Assembly: GCA_015680685.1 (NCBI GenBank)
Contig: MNCI01017964.1
Span: 74,288-138,287, forward strand
Origin: Gnetum montanum
Taxonomy: Eukaryota > Streptophyta > Gnetopsida > Gnetales > Gnetaceae
Reading direction: 5' to 3'
DNA: 64,000 bases
A model generated the notes under the pieces. It did not search any database, had not been told where the DNA came from, and saw nothing but the letters and a program-made list of their open reading frames with translations. The translations under genes and the position numbers were made by a program. Shown here in pieces: positions 10,440 to 22,045 of this stretch (the first letter of the stretch is position 1; every line of letters begins with the position of its first letter).

Positions 10440-11840
10440 ACCAGTTTGTCTCCGTGGGTGATTGGTCATTCACTACACTGGTAAAGAGGAAATCATTAGG
10501 GAAGTGATCGGAAATAGGATACTCATCCTCTTTGCTATCCTAGCGCAACCAAGATAAATGATCAACAACTACATTCTCGGTTCCTTTACTATCAATCATC
10601 ATTAGATTGAAATCTTGTAGGATTACCAACCATCGTATAATACGGGGGCTTACCATGGGCTTATTTATGAGGAACTAGATTGCACTATGATCTGTGTGTA
10701 TGAATACTTTGTATCCTAATACATAGTGATAAAATTTTTCTAGTGCAAACACTACAACCATTAATTCTTTTTCTATAGTAGTATAGTTAAGTTGTGCACT
10801 AGCTTTACTTCTACTTGCACAGTGGATGTAATGAGGGCATTTTGATCATTTAACTGTGTAAGTATGGCTCCTAAGGCATAGTTGGATGCATCATTCATGA
10901 CATGGAATGGTTTGGACTAGTTAGGAGCTTGTAGAATGTGTGTTTCTACTAGATTTTGCTTTAATGTTTGGAAGGCTAGTTCACATTCCCTGGTCCACTC
11001 AAAGGATACATCCTTTTTCATTAACTCTACCAATGGTTCGAGAACCTTTGAAAAGTCCTCTATGAATCTCCTATAGTAGCTAGTGTGTCCAAGGAATGAT
11101 CGAATGTCTTTGATAGTTTCCGGTTGATGGGTAATTCCTTGGAGGACCTTGATTTTCTCAGGGTCTACCTATATCCATTCATGTGAAATTTTATGTCCAA
11201 GTACTATGCCTTCTTGGACCATTAAATAGATTTTTTGCCAATTGAACCTTAGATTAGTCTCTACACATCTTTTCAACACTTGCTCTAACTAATCCAAGGC
11301 TTGATCAAAGCTTGCTCTGTAAGTGGAGAAGTCATCCATAAATACTTCTACACCATTTCCTATCTGTTGCTAGAATATGCTTAGAACTAAACCTTGAAAC
11401 ATGGCAAGGGCATTGCATAAGCCAAATGACATTTTTTTATATGCAAACGTTCCTCAAGGATTGGTGAATGTAGTTTTGGCTTGGTCTTCTATGGCTATCT
11501 GTATTTGGTTATATCTCCTATAGCCATCCAGAAAACTATAATAGCGATGCCTTGCAATTATGTCTAAGAATTGCCCAACAAATGGTAATGGAAAGTGATC
11601 CTTGAATGTTGCCATGTTTAAAAACCTAAAATATATGCACACCCTCCATTTTCCTCCCTTTTTAGGCATGATTACTAAGGGGCTAACCCATTTGCTATTA
11701 GCAATGGGGTATATGAACCCAGACTTTAGAAGCTGTTTGATTTCTTCTTTCACTACTTGTTTCAAATTTGGGTTCAATAGCCTCTATGGTTTTTTTCAAG
11801 GCTTCATGGAGGAGTTAGTGTAAATCCTATGATGGCATAT
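10440..11840 (-). pseudogene. Reverse transcriptase - RNase H pseudogene, element B
   Basis: The minus-strand translation from 11777 gives MNPNLKQVVKEEIKQLLKSG, KWVSPLVIMPKKGGKWRV, FPLPFVGQFLD and YYSFLDGYRRYNQI, the fingers and palm of gypsy RT. The catalytic motif reads FMDD at 11331-11342. The conserved VDFRALN is changed to IYFRFLN, so a palm Asp is lost. Downstream come LGHKIS and a tether, then RNase H with FHVMNDASNYALGAILTQ (about 10960-10860), where an Asp to Asn change is visible in the family's DAS motif region. Together these make cDNA from the element RNA. Stops and shifts begin at about 11453 and recur to 10440. Confidence 0.87.
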
Positions 11841-12214
11841 CCTAGGATCTATTCTAGTTAATTCCAGATATGACTAGGCGAAGGCTTTTGACCACTTGTT
11901 TAGTACCTTGAGCAGACTTTCTTTTTGTTGTGGAGCAAGTCCACGTTAATGATTACCAATTTTTAATTCTTAAGGAATGTGTATTTCATATCGATGGTCA
12001 ATAGTTTTAGCTCTAGGGGCTCTTGTTTAAATTTCTTGGTAATTTCCAACTTCCCCCAGTTGATGTTTTCTAAGTTAGGACTAGGAAGTTGGTCGTGGAC
12101 TTGCTCTAATGCATCAATGCTATCTATGTAAGTGCAAGTCAAACCCTTAGTTAGTTTCATGCATATAAGTGAGCTACTTTCTTGATCAGCTATCAACCAC
12201 TGGGTGTCTTCTTA

Positions 12215-12830
12215 TCATGTGGCTATTGCATACATGCACCTTTGTATGTGAATCATTTGTGGAAACTGATTGCATGTAGGTAATGTCAAACTCTGCACAA
12301 CCCATGATCTCTGCATGCACTTACACCCTATGGCACTATATGTGATGCATGGAACCTTTTTCTTATTAATCTTTCCAAAAGTATTTTCCTTAGATATTTC
12401 TAAGGAAAGATTGCGGATACCTAGCTGCACATCGATAGTGCTTAGCCATGCCCTTCCCATGATGATTGGGAAGTCCCCCTTACTATTATTCACTTGGATC
12501 ACCAGGAAGTTAGCTGGATACGACCACCCATAAATAGTGGTAAGAATCTCCTCCACTAATCCCAAGGGGATAGTGATGGATTGGTTAGATAACTCTAAAT
12601 GGACATTGCTCTTTTTCAATTGGGGTAGGTTCCAAGCCTTATACATTTCTTGGGATATTAGGTTGACATCAAAACCTAAATCCAAAAGAGCTTTGCATGG
12701 CTCATTCCTAGTGATTTGTAGATAGATTAGGGGACTCCTAGGATCAGAGAATTTCCTAGGAAGGTGGCCAACTTTGATCCAATTAGTAATGGCATGTGTT
12801 AACATGATCATATGCATTGAATGTAGTGTT
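12215..12830 (-). pseudogene. Aspartic protease region, element B
   Basis: This is one open frame of 200 residues (12817-12215). It contains KALLDLGFDVNLISQEMYKA near residue 45, then NLPQLKKSNVHLELSNQSI, the flap-like segment, and DFPIIMGRAWLSTIDVQLG. This is the plant gypsy form of the retroviral protease with LLDLG at the active site. It lies between the Gag tail (12850 and up) and RT (11840 and down), as expected for a Gag-Pol order. The frame is the best preserved in this element, but the flanking parts are broken, so it is listed as part of a dead polyprotein. Confidence 0.8.
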
Positions 12831-12849
12831 AAGTTCTAAGGGGGCTTTA

Positions 12850-14849
12850 AAGCTTTAATTGATACATAGGCATCCAAAGACTCAGCCACTTGAGCTTGCA
12901 AAGGCTTGGTTGGACTGTTGGTTCTAAAGAAATATCTTTTCTTTGTACAATGGTTAGAACCAATGGTAGGTTGAGGATTAATATCCCTTGTGGCATTGCA
13001 TTGTTGTGGCTAAGTAGGGAAGTTCACCTTACATTACTGAAGCAGGTTGTAATGGAGCTATTGGTGGGAGAGATGCGGCTGGATGTGGGATGTCACCACT
13101 AGGAGAGAGAATCATATAGTACTCATGAGCTTGGTAGTGATGTTGGGGAGTAAGGTGACCAACAAAGTCATATGGAGAGACTAGATGCTGCCTGTAATAT
13201 CCATATGGATCTGGTTGCTGGTAAGGATATTGTTGCCTTGGTGGTGGCATTCCCCATGATTGTGGATGTTGCCACTATTGATGTGGCTCGATTGGTTGTG
13301 GTGGAGTTCCACTCGGATAATACATTAAAGGTTGGTGGAACTACTTTGGGTTACCTTGGGGATAAGGTAACCATCAGGATGTTTGTCGTTTGTTTAAACA
13401 TGGATTAAGTGCATACACCCTAGACTCCTGTAAATGTGATATTACAGGGCAACATCCCTTGGGATGGTCGTATTGATAGATCTTACATCCACTTTCATTG
13501 TCTGTATCTAAGGCCACAACCTCTTCAATAATAGAAACTTTACCCTTACCCTTGTTACATGCATTTTCTACTTCTCTCTTTTTTCTTTGTCATGGTCACT
13601 ACCTCGCTTCCTAGACTCCTCTACTACTTTGAGCATAGTTTGAAACCTACTGTCCAGGGAGTTCCACATTTTATCTACCTTTTTCGATACTTCTAATACT
13701 AACTTTTGAATAGGCAAGGTTTTCCTATTCACCATCTCTTCGAGTGGTGACTCTTCCTCATCCTCACAAAATCTTACTCCCTTCTTTTGGAGGGAAGGAT
13801 CTCAGTTGTATTCTTCCACACTCTATCTTTTTCATAGGTCACCTTCTTTAGCTACTTGCTCTAGTAGTCTATCAATTTGATGGGACCTAAGCTTAGATAA
13901 CCTTCCTTGGGCATAAGTCCCAAGGGTCCTTCTTGTTTCATGCCTAAGCCCATCTACGAGATGGTGTAGTTGATCCCATTGTGAATAACCATGGCTAGGA
14001 CAATGATGTAAGAGTGCATAATAGTGGCCCATGGTAGCATCCAAGGATTCATGACTTTCTTGTTTCCATCCTTCCATTTGCTTTCGTAGGTTAGACACCT
14101 AGTACTACGTTTGGTACTTGTCGTTGAACAGTTCTAACATCGTAATCGATGTATGAATGGATGCTAGTTCTAAGGATCGTTACTAGCTTTCAGCTTCTTT
14201 GATTAGTATTCATGGAAATAACTTAATCTTTTACCACTCATTTTCTATGTTTTGCAAGGCACACACATCATGAAAAGCCTATAAGTGATTTTTAGGATTA
14301 GCGTTATATCCCCCTTCAAATTGTGGGATGTTATTCATGTCTAGCCTCTTGATCCTACGATTTTTTTGGTGCCTTGTTAGAACTCTCACAACCTTAGTTA
14401 TATCTAGCATGCTTCGTGTAGCGAGTAGGGGTTCATCATGATGATATTGTTCATAGCGTCTATGGTGTCTACGCGATTCCCTACTCTTCCTTCTTCTATG
14501 GAATGACTCCCTATAGTGCTCTTGTACTTTGTCTTGGTTGTCTCATTTGTGACATCCATTTTGTTTGCCCTTATCCTCACAATCTTTTTCTCTATGGCTA
14601 CATCCGAGCACGGAAGGAGAGGGTGAAGGAGATGATGAAGGTGAAGAAGAAGGAGAACTGCCATCATGATAGTGCTTACTACCTTCTCTTCAGTGGTCTC
14701 TCCCTCAATCATGATTGCAATTAGAATGCCCACTTTTGTCATGTGTCCTTGTTCCTTTTTTAGACTCTTTGTGTCTGTTGGTATCAGCACTTGGGTTGTG
14801 AATAGTAGAATGAAGATTCTGATACACAACACCTTGGCCAAAGTCAAGG
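12850..14849 (-). pseudogene. Gag pseudogene, element B, C-terminal part
   Basis: This continues Gag after the nested element N. From 14849 downward: PSLDFGQGVVYQNLHSTIHN (matching GYQNLCSKIHN in A), a charged region, then the Gag core at 14098-13832 (QMEGWKQESHESLDATMGHY, GLRHETRRTLGTYAQGRLS). The Cys/His cluster with YDHPKGCCPV is at about 13490-13430. The Tyr/Gln/Pro-rich tail at 13250-13029 has QQYPYQQPDPYGYYRQ. The arrangement equals that of A. Multiple stops and frame changes are present. The N-terminal part is at 28528-28994. Confidence 0.83.
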
Positions 14850-14854
14850 GAAGG
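14850..14854. repeat. Target site duplication of element N, left copy
   Basis: The bases gaagg lie immediately before the TG of N's left LTR. The same five bases follow the CA of the right LTR at 28523-28527. The duplicated site is inside element B's gag. Confidence 0.93.
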
Positions 14855-16444
14855 TGTAACGACAGAAAATGTCGGTAGTTGGAAAATACCAAACAAAAAT
14901 CCGTGTACATAGTCTTAATCACGGATCTGTGTGAGGGCTATACTGGAGAAAACAAATCCGCAGTGCCCTGAACGGTCTTGTCGATCAGACAGGGACTTAC
15001 TCAATCAGTAAATCGACGAAGATTGTAGATATTCCGTGGAACGATTTGATTCGATGAATCGCAAAAGGAGAGGAAAACGATGTAGATAAATTGTAATAAT
15101 GACAACATTAACACGACAAGGAGAATCAGATTTAAGAAAAAATGCGCAATTCCAAGATCTGAGCTTTGACCCGAAAACTGAGTATTTTGTATACAAAGTT
15201 CCAATGGAAAAACTCCGATTATCTTGTGCGTCGTATACACAAAATAACAAGAAAATTGGTCAACAAGGAGTGCAAAATGAAGCTCGGTCTACCTCCTAAG
15301 CCAATGAAGGAATGCAAGGAAGATCAAACCCAGATGTCTATCGATCAACTATTTTTGATCAATAGATCTTGCCAACCACACCAAATGATCTCTTGATCTC
15401 TGATCTATTTCCTTTGCCTTCGATAGTCTCTGCTCAAAGCTGTTGATGATCACTGATGGGGAGAACTGTGTTTTCGTCAAAAGGTGTGATCGCTCCTGCT
15501 GCCAATGCTCAAAGATGTCTCTTGTCTCTGCTCAAAGGTGATAACTGCCAAAATTCAAAAATGCCCCCTTGTTTCTTTGCCAACTTGGATATTTATAAGT
15601 TCGTCAACATGTGGAGAAGGCACGGCCCTGATGACATGTGTCTCGAACCTTCAAAATATCGTTGACTTGACCAACTTTATGCTGAGACTGACTATGTCAC
15701 ATTACACTTCTGGTAAAAGGGGCAAGGTATGCTGTTAACCGCTTTTGCTGAAGTTGCCTTGTGATTACACACAATACGCTCATCCGTGTATTGTGCATGT
15801 GGATAACAGGTGCATATCTGACATTGTCTTAGCTAGTCTTAGGCTGCCTTACGCTTGTTTGCGCTGCGTCGCATGACAGAGCGTAACAAAGCATGGAAAT
15901 AGTTGATTCAAGATGTTTTATGCTCATTTACACTGCAAAGCATAATAAAGTGTGAAAATGATCAACTTGACAATGAATTACGCTGATGTACGCTGCGTAG
16001 CGTAACGAGCGTAAAGCGACCAATCTGCAAAAAGAAAGGAGCCAATCTACTGCGCTTCTTTGGACTTTGACCTTGATCTTTTGAAGCTCGTTACGCTGCT
16101 TTGCGTAACAAAGCGTAAACCCAACCCTGGACAAAAGACTTAGCAGAATATATGACAAGTCGCATATTACGCTGCTTAGGCCTTAAACTTTATCAAATCT
16201 GCCGAAGTAAGTTACCTTATGATATCAGGCTATGTTAAACAAAGTTACGCTAAGCATCACTACTCTATGTTGCGTAATGTAGCGTAAAGATAGAAAAAAT
16301 AGTAAGGTTGAAATCTGTAAGGAACTTGGAGACTTGATGCTGCGTGCCTCTTTTCCTTGCTTTGCCTTCTGGAATTCATCGTGAACTTCCACCCAAATCA
16401 TGAATCTTCGCCTTAGGCTGATTCACAATTTCCACGGTGTTTCA
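14855..16444 (-). repeat. 3' LTR of element N (1590 bp)
   Basis: Starts TGTAACGACAG and ends CACGGTGTTTCA on the plus strand. It has the same length as the partner at 26933-28522. In the first 350 bp I count about 22 differences between them, all transitions. The TATA box (minus strand, complement of tatttataa) is at about 15589-15599. U3 (about 15600-16444) is full of TTACGC/GCGTAA inverted motifs. Confidence 0.93.
15925..16290. promoter_or_regulatory. TTACGC/GCGTAA inverted-motif array in U3 of element N
   Basis: Repeated pairs such as ttacgct...agcgtaa occur at 15978-16017, 16091-16120 and 16244-16289, with single copies between. Some pairs can form short hairpins. The array lies upstream of the TATA box in element orientation. 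The same motif recurs in the internal region near 22665-22770. A transcription-factor binding role is inferred from position only. Confidence 0.55.
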
Positions 16445-16445
16445 A

Positions 16446-16458
16446 TGGCCCCTCTTTG
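16446..16458 (-). other. Polypurine tract of element N
   Basis: On the minus strand the sequence aaagaggggccat directly precedes the 3' LTR start (TGAAACACC). This purine run is where plus-strand DNA synthesis would start. Confidence 0.7.
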
Positions 16459-16948
16459 TTGACGGTTAGAGGGCTTTCCTGAAAGACGTTGACAAAGAAT
16501 ACGAAATACCGGATGGGTGAAAGTACCAACAACGTTTATCAATAGGTACTCAAGTATCATCCTGCCAACGTAGAGGTGCAAAAATGAGGGAAACGGGAGA
16601 TAAAATGGTATGGGAGGAAAGAGGTTTGGGGAAGACTCAAATGAGTGAGTATAGCTTTTTCATGCATAAGCAATTAGGCTTTCTCCTGTGATTGCATTTG
16701 CATGGAGTTATGCCATCATTTTTGTGTTGAAGGGGGTTGCATAGACGAAGTGTGTTGCGTCTGCACGGCCTGGGTGAGATGTGTTTCACCCATTTTGCTG
16801 ACCCACTTTTTTTTTTGCGTCCACTAGGTGAGTTGCGTTACGCCGGTTCATGGACTTGGTTGTAATGTAGATGCAGAAAGCGTTTCACATTTTGCATAAG
16901 AGAAACAGATGGTAAGGCTAAGGGGATTAGTAAAGGCTAAATGTAGGA

Positions 16949-17533
16949 TCATGAGGAACACAGGGATGCACTTCTGAGTGGGTAGGTTAACTTAAGCAAC
17001 CATCTCAAAATGCTATCGGTATTACATCGCTCAGATGAACACACCCTTGAATGACGTCCTCGTAACAAGTAACCTGTAACCAAAGAAGAAAACAGAGGAT
17101 ACCATTGCTCATGCCAATCGTCGGAGAGGTTGTCGCAACAAGTGTGCTTCGAGACGAGATAGAGCGAGTAGGCCGTGAGGGAGGGACCATAACCAGTGGC
17201 CAGGGTCTTCAATTTTGATGTTCGGCCCAACATATCGCTGCTAAAGAACCTCAGACTTGTCACACCTGACTGGTTATGCAGAGAACCAGCTATGTGAATT
17301 TGTGAAGCCAGAGCCTGATAGTGATGATGACCGGAGATCCCCAAAGTCGTAGTTGATGAGAAATTCTTTGGGGCTCCGAACAGTGAAAATAGCCTCTCAA
17401 AGGTACCACCGCTGAAATGGGTGTAGTGGTGGCATCTCCAAGGGGTCAGTAGTATGCCCTTCAGCACATCCAAGGGAGTAGCAGAATGCCAGTGAGGTAG
17501 CGATGTTGGGACTGTCCTAGTATCCCACCCCAT
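16949..17533 (-). other. Unrecognised 194-residue open frame in the 3' region of element N
   Basis: The longest open frame between the minisatellite and the 3' LTR. The product is rich in Ser, Thr, Leu and His, with no motif I recognise. There is no hydrophobic stretch long enough to call a membrane segment with confidence. It is in the sense orientation of the element, where an env-like gene could sit, but nothing in the sequence supports that. It may simply be an open frame in non-coding DNA; codon-level evidence would be needed. Confidence 0.25.
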
Positions 17534-17584
17534 TTGGTTTGCAACTGCACAAAGATGATTATGTTCGCTTGATTTGCATGATGG

Positions 17585-18095
17585 TGGTCTGTAAGTCCCA
17601 TTATTAAGTCTTGGTGGACCATTGTTGCTAGTTTTAAGTCTCAGCAGACCATGGTCCCAGTTTAAGATCTGGGCAGACCGAAAAATGCTAGTTTTACGTT
17701 ATAGCGGACAATGGTAGAGCTGATTTATGGTCTCAGCAGACCGTGCTGTGGGTGTTAGTTTCATGTCATGACCAGGGACAAATTTATGCTGGTTTTACGT
17801 CTCAGCAGATGGCTACTTACCTGTGCCAGTTTTATGTCATGGCGGACAGCCGGTGCTAGTTTAGTGTCGTGGCGGACGCGTGCAAAAAATGGCAGCTTTT
17901 CGTCTTGGTAGACCTGTACAACACTGCCATTTTTACGTCGTAGCGAACGGTTGCAACTTGCCATTTTTGCATTGTGGCGGACGATCAGTGCCAGTTTAGC
18001 GTCATGGCGGACGCGTGAAGGGAGTGCCAGTTTTACGTCGTAGCAGACGGTTGTTGCTAGTTTAGCGTCATAGCGGACGATCGTTGCCATACCTG
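17585..18095. repeat. Minisatellite array 1 of element N
   Basis: About fifteen units of roughly 29-38 bp, each with a core like tgctagttttacgtcatagc followed by ggac. Units vary in length and sequence. In minus-strand translation the array gives repeated RHDAKLA. It lies between the integrase remnant and the 3' LTR, the position where Tat/Ogre elements often carry tandem repeats. Confidence 0.85.
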
Positions 18096-18151
18096 GTATT
18101 AACACTGGAGATGTAGCTAAATGTAGTACTACTTCAGATATATGTGATTCA

Positions 18152-18405
18152 CAGGATTCGGTAACTCGTTGCCATTGATATCTGCTAGCTTGAATGCTCC
18201 GTTGCCATACACATCAGCTACCAAGAAAGGACCTTCCCAGTTTGCAGAGAATTTGCCCACCGGTTTCGTGAACGGCCTTGAGAACCAAATCTCCCTTCTT
18301 GATTGGACGTTGCTGAAGATTATGGCAGTGCTTTTGCCTCTTGTTTTTAATGATATGCCTCTTCTTTGCAGTGTTTATTCTTGTAGCGTGGTCTACGTAA
18401 ATTAG
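18152..18405 (-). pseudogene. Integrase C-terminal remnant, element N
   Basis: Minus-strand translation gives NKRQKHCHNLQQRPIKKGDL, VLKAVHE and, after a one-base frame shift near 18265, VGKFSANWEGPFLVADVYGN and GAFKLADINGNELPN. This is the GDLVL...GKF.NWEGPF tail of gypsy integrase. Only about 80 residues are left. The zinc finger and catalytic core are not present on either side. The boundary at about 18405-18420 marks the edge of the antisense gene segment. Confidence 0.85.
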
Positions 18406-18517
18406 AATTTTAGACTGTAGACCTCGCGTTAAAACGAGGGTTTATGCAATAGGATTGTGTCTATCGTTGTTGCCAGGGACAAACCTTGTACTATTACAAG
18501 GGTTTAGGCGATTTCGG

Positions 18518-18525
18518 CTATATAG
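18518..18525 (+). promoter_or_regulatory. Possible TATA box for the antisense gene in N
   Basis: The palindrome ctatatag lies about 90 bp upstream of the first clear acceptor (18609) and downstream of the integrase remnant. It is the only TATA-like octamer near the start of the plus-strand gene. Weak support; the true start may lie upstream in the minisatellite. Confidence 0.3.
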
Positions 18526-20155
18526 CTAAAGCGTAATTTGTAAATTTTCTATAGTTTGGACATGCAATGGGAATCTAGACAATAATGTGTTTATTATTTT
18601 CTCTGCACAGTATCATGTTAAAACCCTTCTTAATCATCTTGGATATAGTTGGGGTGTTATGCTGTATAAACCCGATCGTACCCAACGTTCCTCCCCCTCA
18701 GACTCGGTTGCAGGGGAGGGCTATATGGTTCTGAAAGGATGCACTGGAGTTTCTGCAGTTTTTACTGCGTAACTACAGCATTATTGTATGGTCACACCTG
18801 TTGGGAGATATCGCTGGTGTCATTCTGGAACACCTATTAGTGGGTTCTATGTAGGGAATCTTGGCTTTCTTGACAGATGGGGCTATCGACACTGGTCGTC
18901 CCCAGGACCGTGAACTTAGCGCCAGAGGGTTGAGGTGCTTAAGTTGGATCTGGGAAATGGCCAGGTTTAGCTGTTACCACGCATACAATACTTTGTTCGT
19001 GGCCCGTCATGTCTCGAATTACTTCCAGAACCCACCAGGTACAGTGTATTATTCAGGCGGGTAAGTTGCTTTGTTGGCATTATTGTCATTCTATTTCTAA
19101 TGTCTAGATTTATAAAGCATATGATAATAATATGTCATATGATATAGGTTTTTTTATCAATGAACATGGGTTAGTAGAAAACAATGATACGTTGTCTTGG
19201 ACTGAAACGGTGATAAAGGAGTTTACCTCTACCAGCAACGTACGCGCTGGTGTAATGGGGCAGATAGCCTTTGACATTCCTGAGTATTCCACCCATTATG
19301 CTGATTCCTTCCAGAATTGCCAGAATCTCAGGTGGTTACATGAAGAATGGTCTTTGGACCCGCCCCTTACCGTTGCAGACGTGTAGAGGAGACTTCCTCC
19401 ATTTCCTTTGCCATTTGGACCTAGTAAGGTTTCATTTTGTTATTAATTACTATATATTTTATTGTTTTTATTTTTGTCTTTGAGATGTTGCATGATAGTG
19501 TTTTTGCTACTTTCACATGTGTCCTGCGTTATTTAGTCAAGGAATCCCGGGAGATTACCATTACAATTTTCGGCCGCGAGGCGAATACCCTCCTTTTCTG
19601 CTATGGTGACATTAAGGAGGTACAACGCTGGCTCGGTCACGCGGTGGCCCCAGTTGCATTGGTCACCAAGCTGCGAGAAGTGAGGCTAATGCATTTATTT
19701 CTGGCCGTAACCCCTGATGTCCCTGCCAGCGAAATGTTAACCCTGGTCAACTCCTTCAGCGAAAGGGCTGAGTGTTTTTGCACGCGCGTACATCACATGT
19801 GCGTAAATTTTGACATCGATGCTCAGCTGTTTGCTGACCTCTTTGGTGTCCCCTCTGATGGTCTTCCCATAGAGGAGAAAGCAAGGAGGAGCCTCAAATG
19901 TCAGGAAGAGCTGGAGGAGTGGCTAGGGACCAAAAAGGAGACCAAGAGGATCCCTTGTGAAAAGATCCAACTGGAGATCACCAAGACTATCTATCCTCTC
20001 TTCCAGGCCCGAGCTTTCCCCAAAACACTCTCACAAGGGAGGTTCTTTACCATAGAACAGGCCTGTATCATGCAGGAGGTTATGGAGGAAGGGACCCAGT
20101 TCGACTGGGTAAGCTATTTTGCTGAGGGTTTACGTAGTGAAATGATCAGTCTCCG

Positions 20156-20203
20156 CCAGAAGCTTGAGTCTCGTTTCTGCCAGAAGCTTGAGTCTCGTTT
20201 CAG
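20156..20203 (+). repeat. 24 bp tandem duplication in the antisense gene
   Basis: The segment gccagaagcttgagtctcgt with its following bases occurs twice in a row, giving QKLESRF twice in the protein. The duplication keeps the frame. It sits at the end of the main exon. Confidence 0.85.
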
Positions 20204-20610
20204 TGTGCATTTTTCCTTCTTCATAGCTTGCCTTCAGTGTTTTGCTAAATTTTTGGTTATCAAAAGGAATGGGGTTTGGGTGTAGCAAGACCGAGACCAG
20301 CTATCCAGGCCTTGGATTTCCCATATTTTCAGCACTACCCGAGGACAGGATCCTCCGGAGGGGATTGGTGAATGTCTGTCTATAACGACAAGGGATTTGG
20401 TGGTGTCTCAAGTGCGGGGCCCTGACAGTGTAGACGGGGTGATTCCCACTTACACTGGCGATGCATCACGAGGGAAACGCCTGGTGGCAAAAATCGTAGA
20501 CACCTCAGCTCAACGTAAACGACCTCGCCTAACCGAGGCCCCTGTAGAACCAACGAGTGGCATAGGTAGAACCATGCAAGTCAGAGTTCAGTGGAGTAAA
20601 CCTATGCCTG

Positions 20611-20710
20611 GTAAGTGTAAAAGCATAGTGAAAGTTATGGTAATCCTTGTATTACGCAACTTTATTCAGTGTATTTTGTATCGATTAAATGCGTTATGTG
20701 ATATGAACAG
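20611..20710 (+). other. Frame-preserving intron of the antisense gene
   Basis: GTAAGT at the 5' end and ...GAACAG at the 3' end, 100 bp, AT-rich. Joining 20610 to 20711 makes codon GCG and continues the same frame through RPAERLTLEIGAVVLPSGEG without a stop. This is the best single piece of evidence that the plus-strand gene is spliced. Confidence 0.7.
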
Positions 20711-21968
20711 CGAGGCCTGCGGAGCGGTTGACCCTTGAAATAGGGGCAGTGGTATTACCAAGTGGGGAGGGGGCCCCAGTTTTGGAAGAAGAGGCCCCAG
20801 CTGTTAGAATAAGAGACGCACAGACTCTTGTGCGTGAGGAAAGAGAGGAAGAGGAAAATATTGACGCACCTCCCACTGTAACCGGTAGAGGTAATGAGCA
20901 TATTAGAAATCTTAAAGAATTTTTTTAATAATTAGAAGTTCTAACTTAATGATGCATCCATGTCCACCATTGTAAGCAGATCGTGGGAAGAATTTCTTGA
21001 CAAGTTTACCTTCATGGAAGGCATTGTCAGTGATATGATCAAGAGTCTCGAGCGCGTTGATCCTTGGAGCCGGTATGTTACAACTATAATAGGTTATTTT
21101 ATTATAAATTTGTAATGTTTTATTTATGTTGGATACTGTTTGCTATCAGGAGCTCACCTTCGATGGGACCCTACAGAGCCCATTGACTTGGACACAGTGG
21201 AGCCTTCATCAGACGAGGTGATCGTGCCACGTAGCATTTATGAGGAAATGCGTAAATGTGCGTTATGCTCGACTCGCTCCTTGTGGGAGAGTAAAAATGT
21301 CAATGAAGACCTCTGGAAAAAGACTGCAGAGGTTAGAGAGGAAAAAAGTGTCTCTGGCCAAAGAGGTTGGAGACTTAAAATCGCGATGCAAATTCCTGCA
21401 GGCGCAGGGAACGGGTGAAGAGGACTGGCGTACAATTGTTATTGATTACTCTCGCTACTAGACTGTAGTCAGGAACAACGTGCAAACCAGTCGGGAGTTG
21501 GTGGAGCAGAGGATGCAAATAGAGCTGTTAGCTCAGAAAAGCCAAGACTGGAAGGATTTCTACGCAAGTGTGCAAGAGTGGGGGCAGAAAGAAAAAGATC
21601 ATAAGCATCTGTATAAGCGAGAAAGTATTGCTTATTGTCAGCATTACCATGATTCTGCCGTTGAAGCTCAATCCTTGCGGGTATTCCTTGATGTCATTGG
21701 AGCATCCAAAGCCTTCGAGAAGTTCCAGGAACAGGTGACAGTAAGCGCGTCCCCGGAAAGAGAGATTACTCTTCCTGGGGGCGAGACTACAGTCCCTACC
21801 TTCTTCCCTGAACTGCCCCGATGGACTAGTGTGGAGAAGGGGAAGGTAAAGGTTGGAACTGATCTAGGGAATGGAGTGTGGTCTAAATTAACTGAAGATG
21901 AAATTATGTAGCACCTATGGGTCGGTTTAGACAAGCTCCCCTTTGCTGCAGAAGCAGAACCATCGCGA

Positions 21969-22045
21969 GTAAGTTTGGATGTTATTGGATTCAAATTTTC
22001 TGATTTATGCTATCAAGTTTTTGCTAATGTATTTACTGTATATAG
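21969..22045 (+). other. Frame-preserving last intron of the antisense gene
   Basis: GTAAGT donor and tatatag acceptor, 77 bp. Both sides are in phase 0. The exon after it encodes an acidic tail (VQGVDEGGGQDEEQVQEEER...) ending in TAA at 22277-22279. The exon before it carries a TAG at 21909 within an otherwise continuous frame. Confidence 0.65.

Noticed and set aside
17585-18095. Repeat-spacer array that might look like CRISPR
   Set aside because: Units are of variable length without constant repeats and unique spacers, there are no cas genes, and the context is a plant retroelement.
18169-18405. Plus-strand open frame as first exon of the antisense gene
   Set aside because: The opposite strand clearly encodes the integrase C-terminus, so this frame is its shadow.
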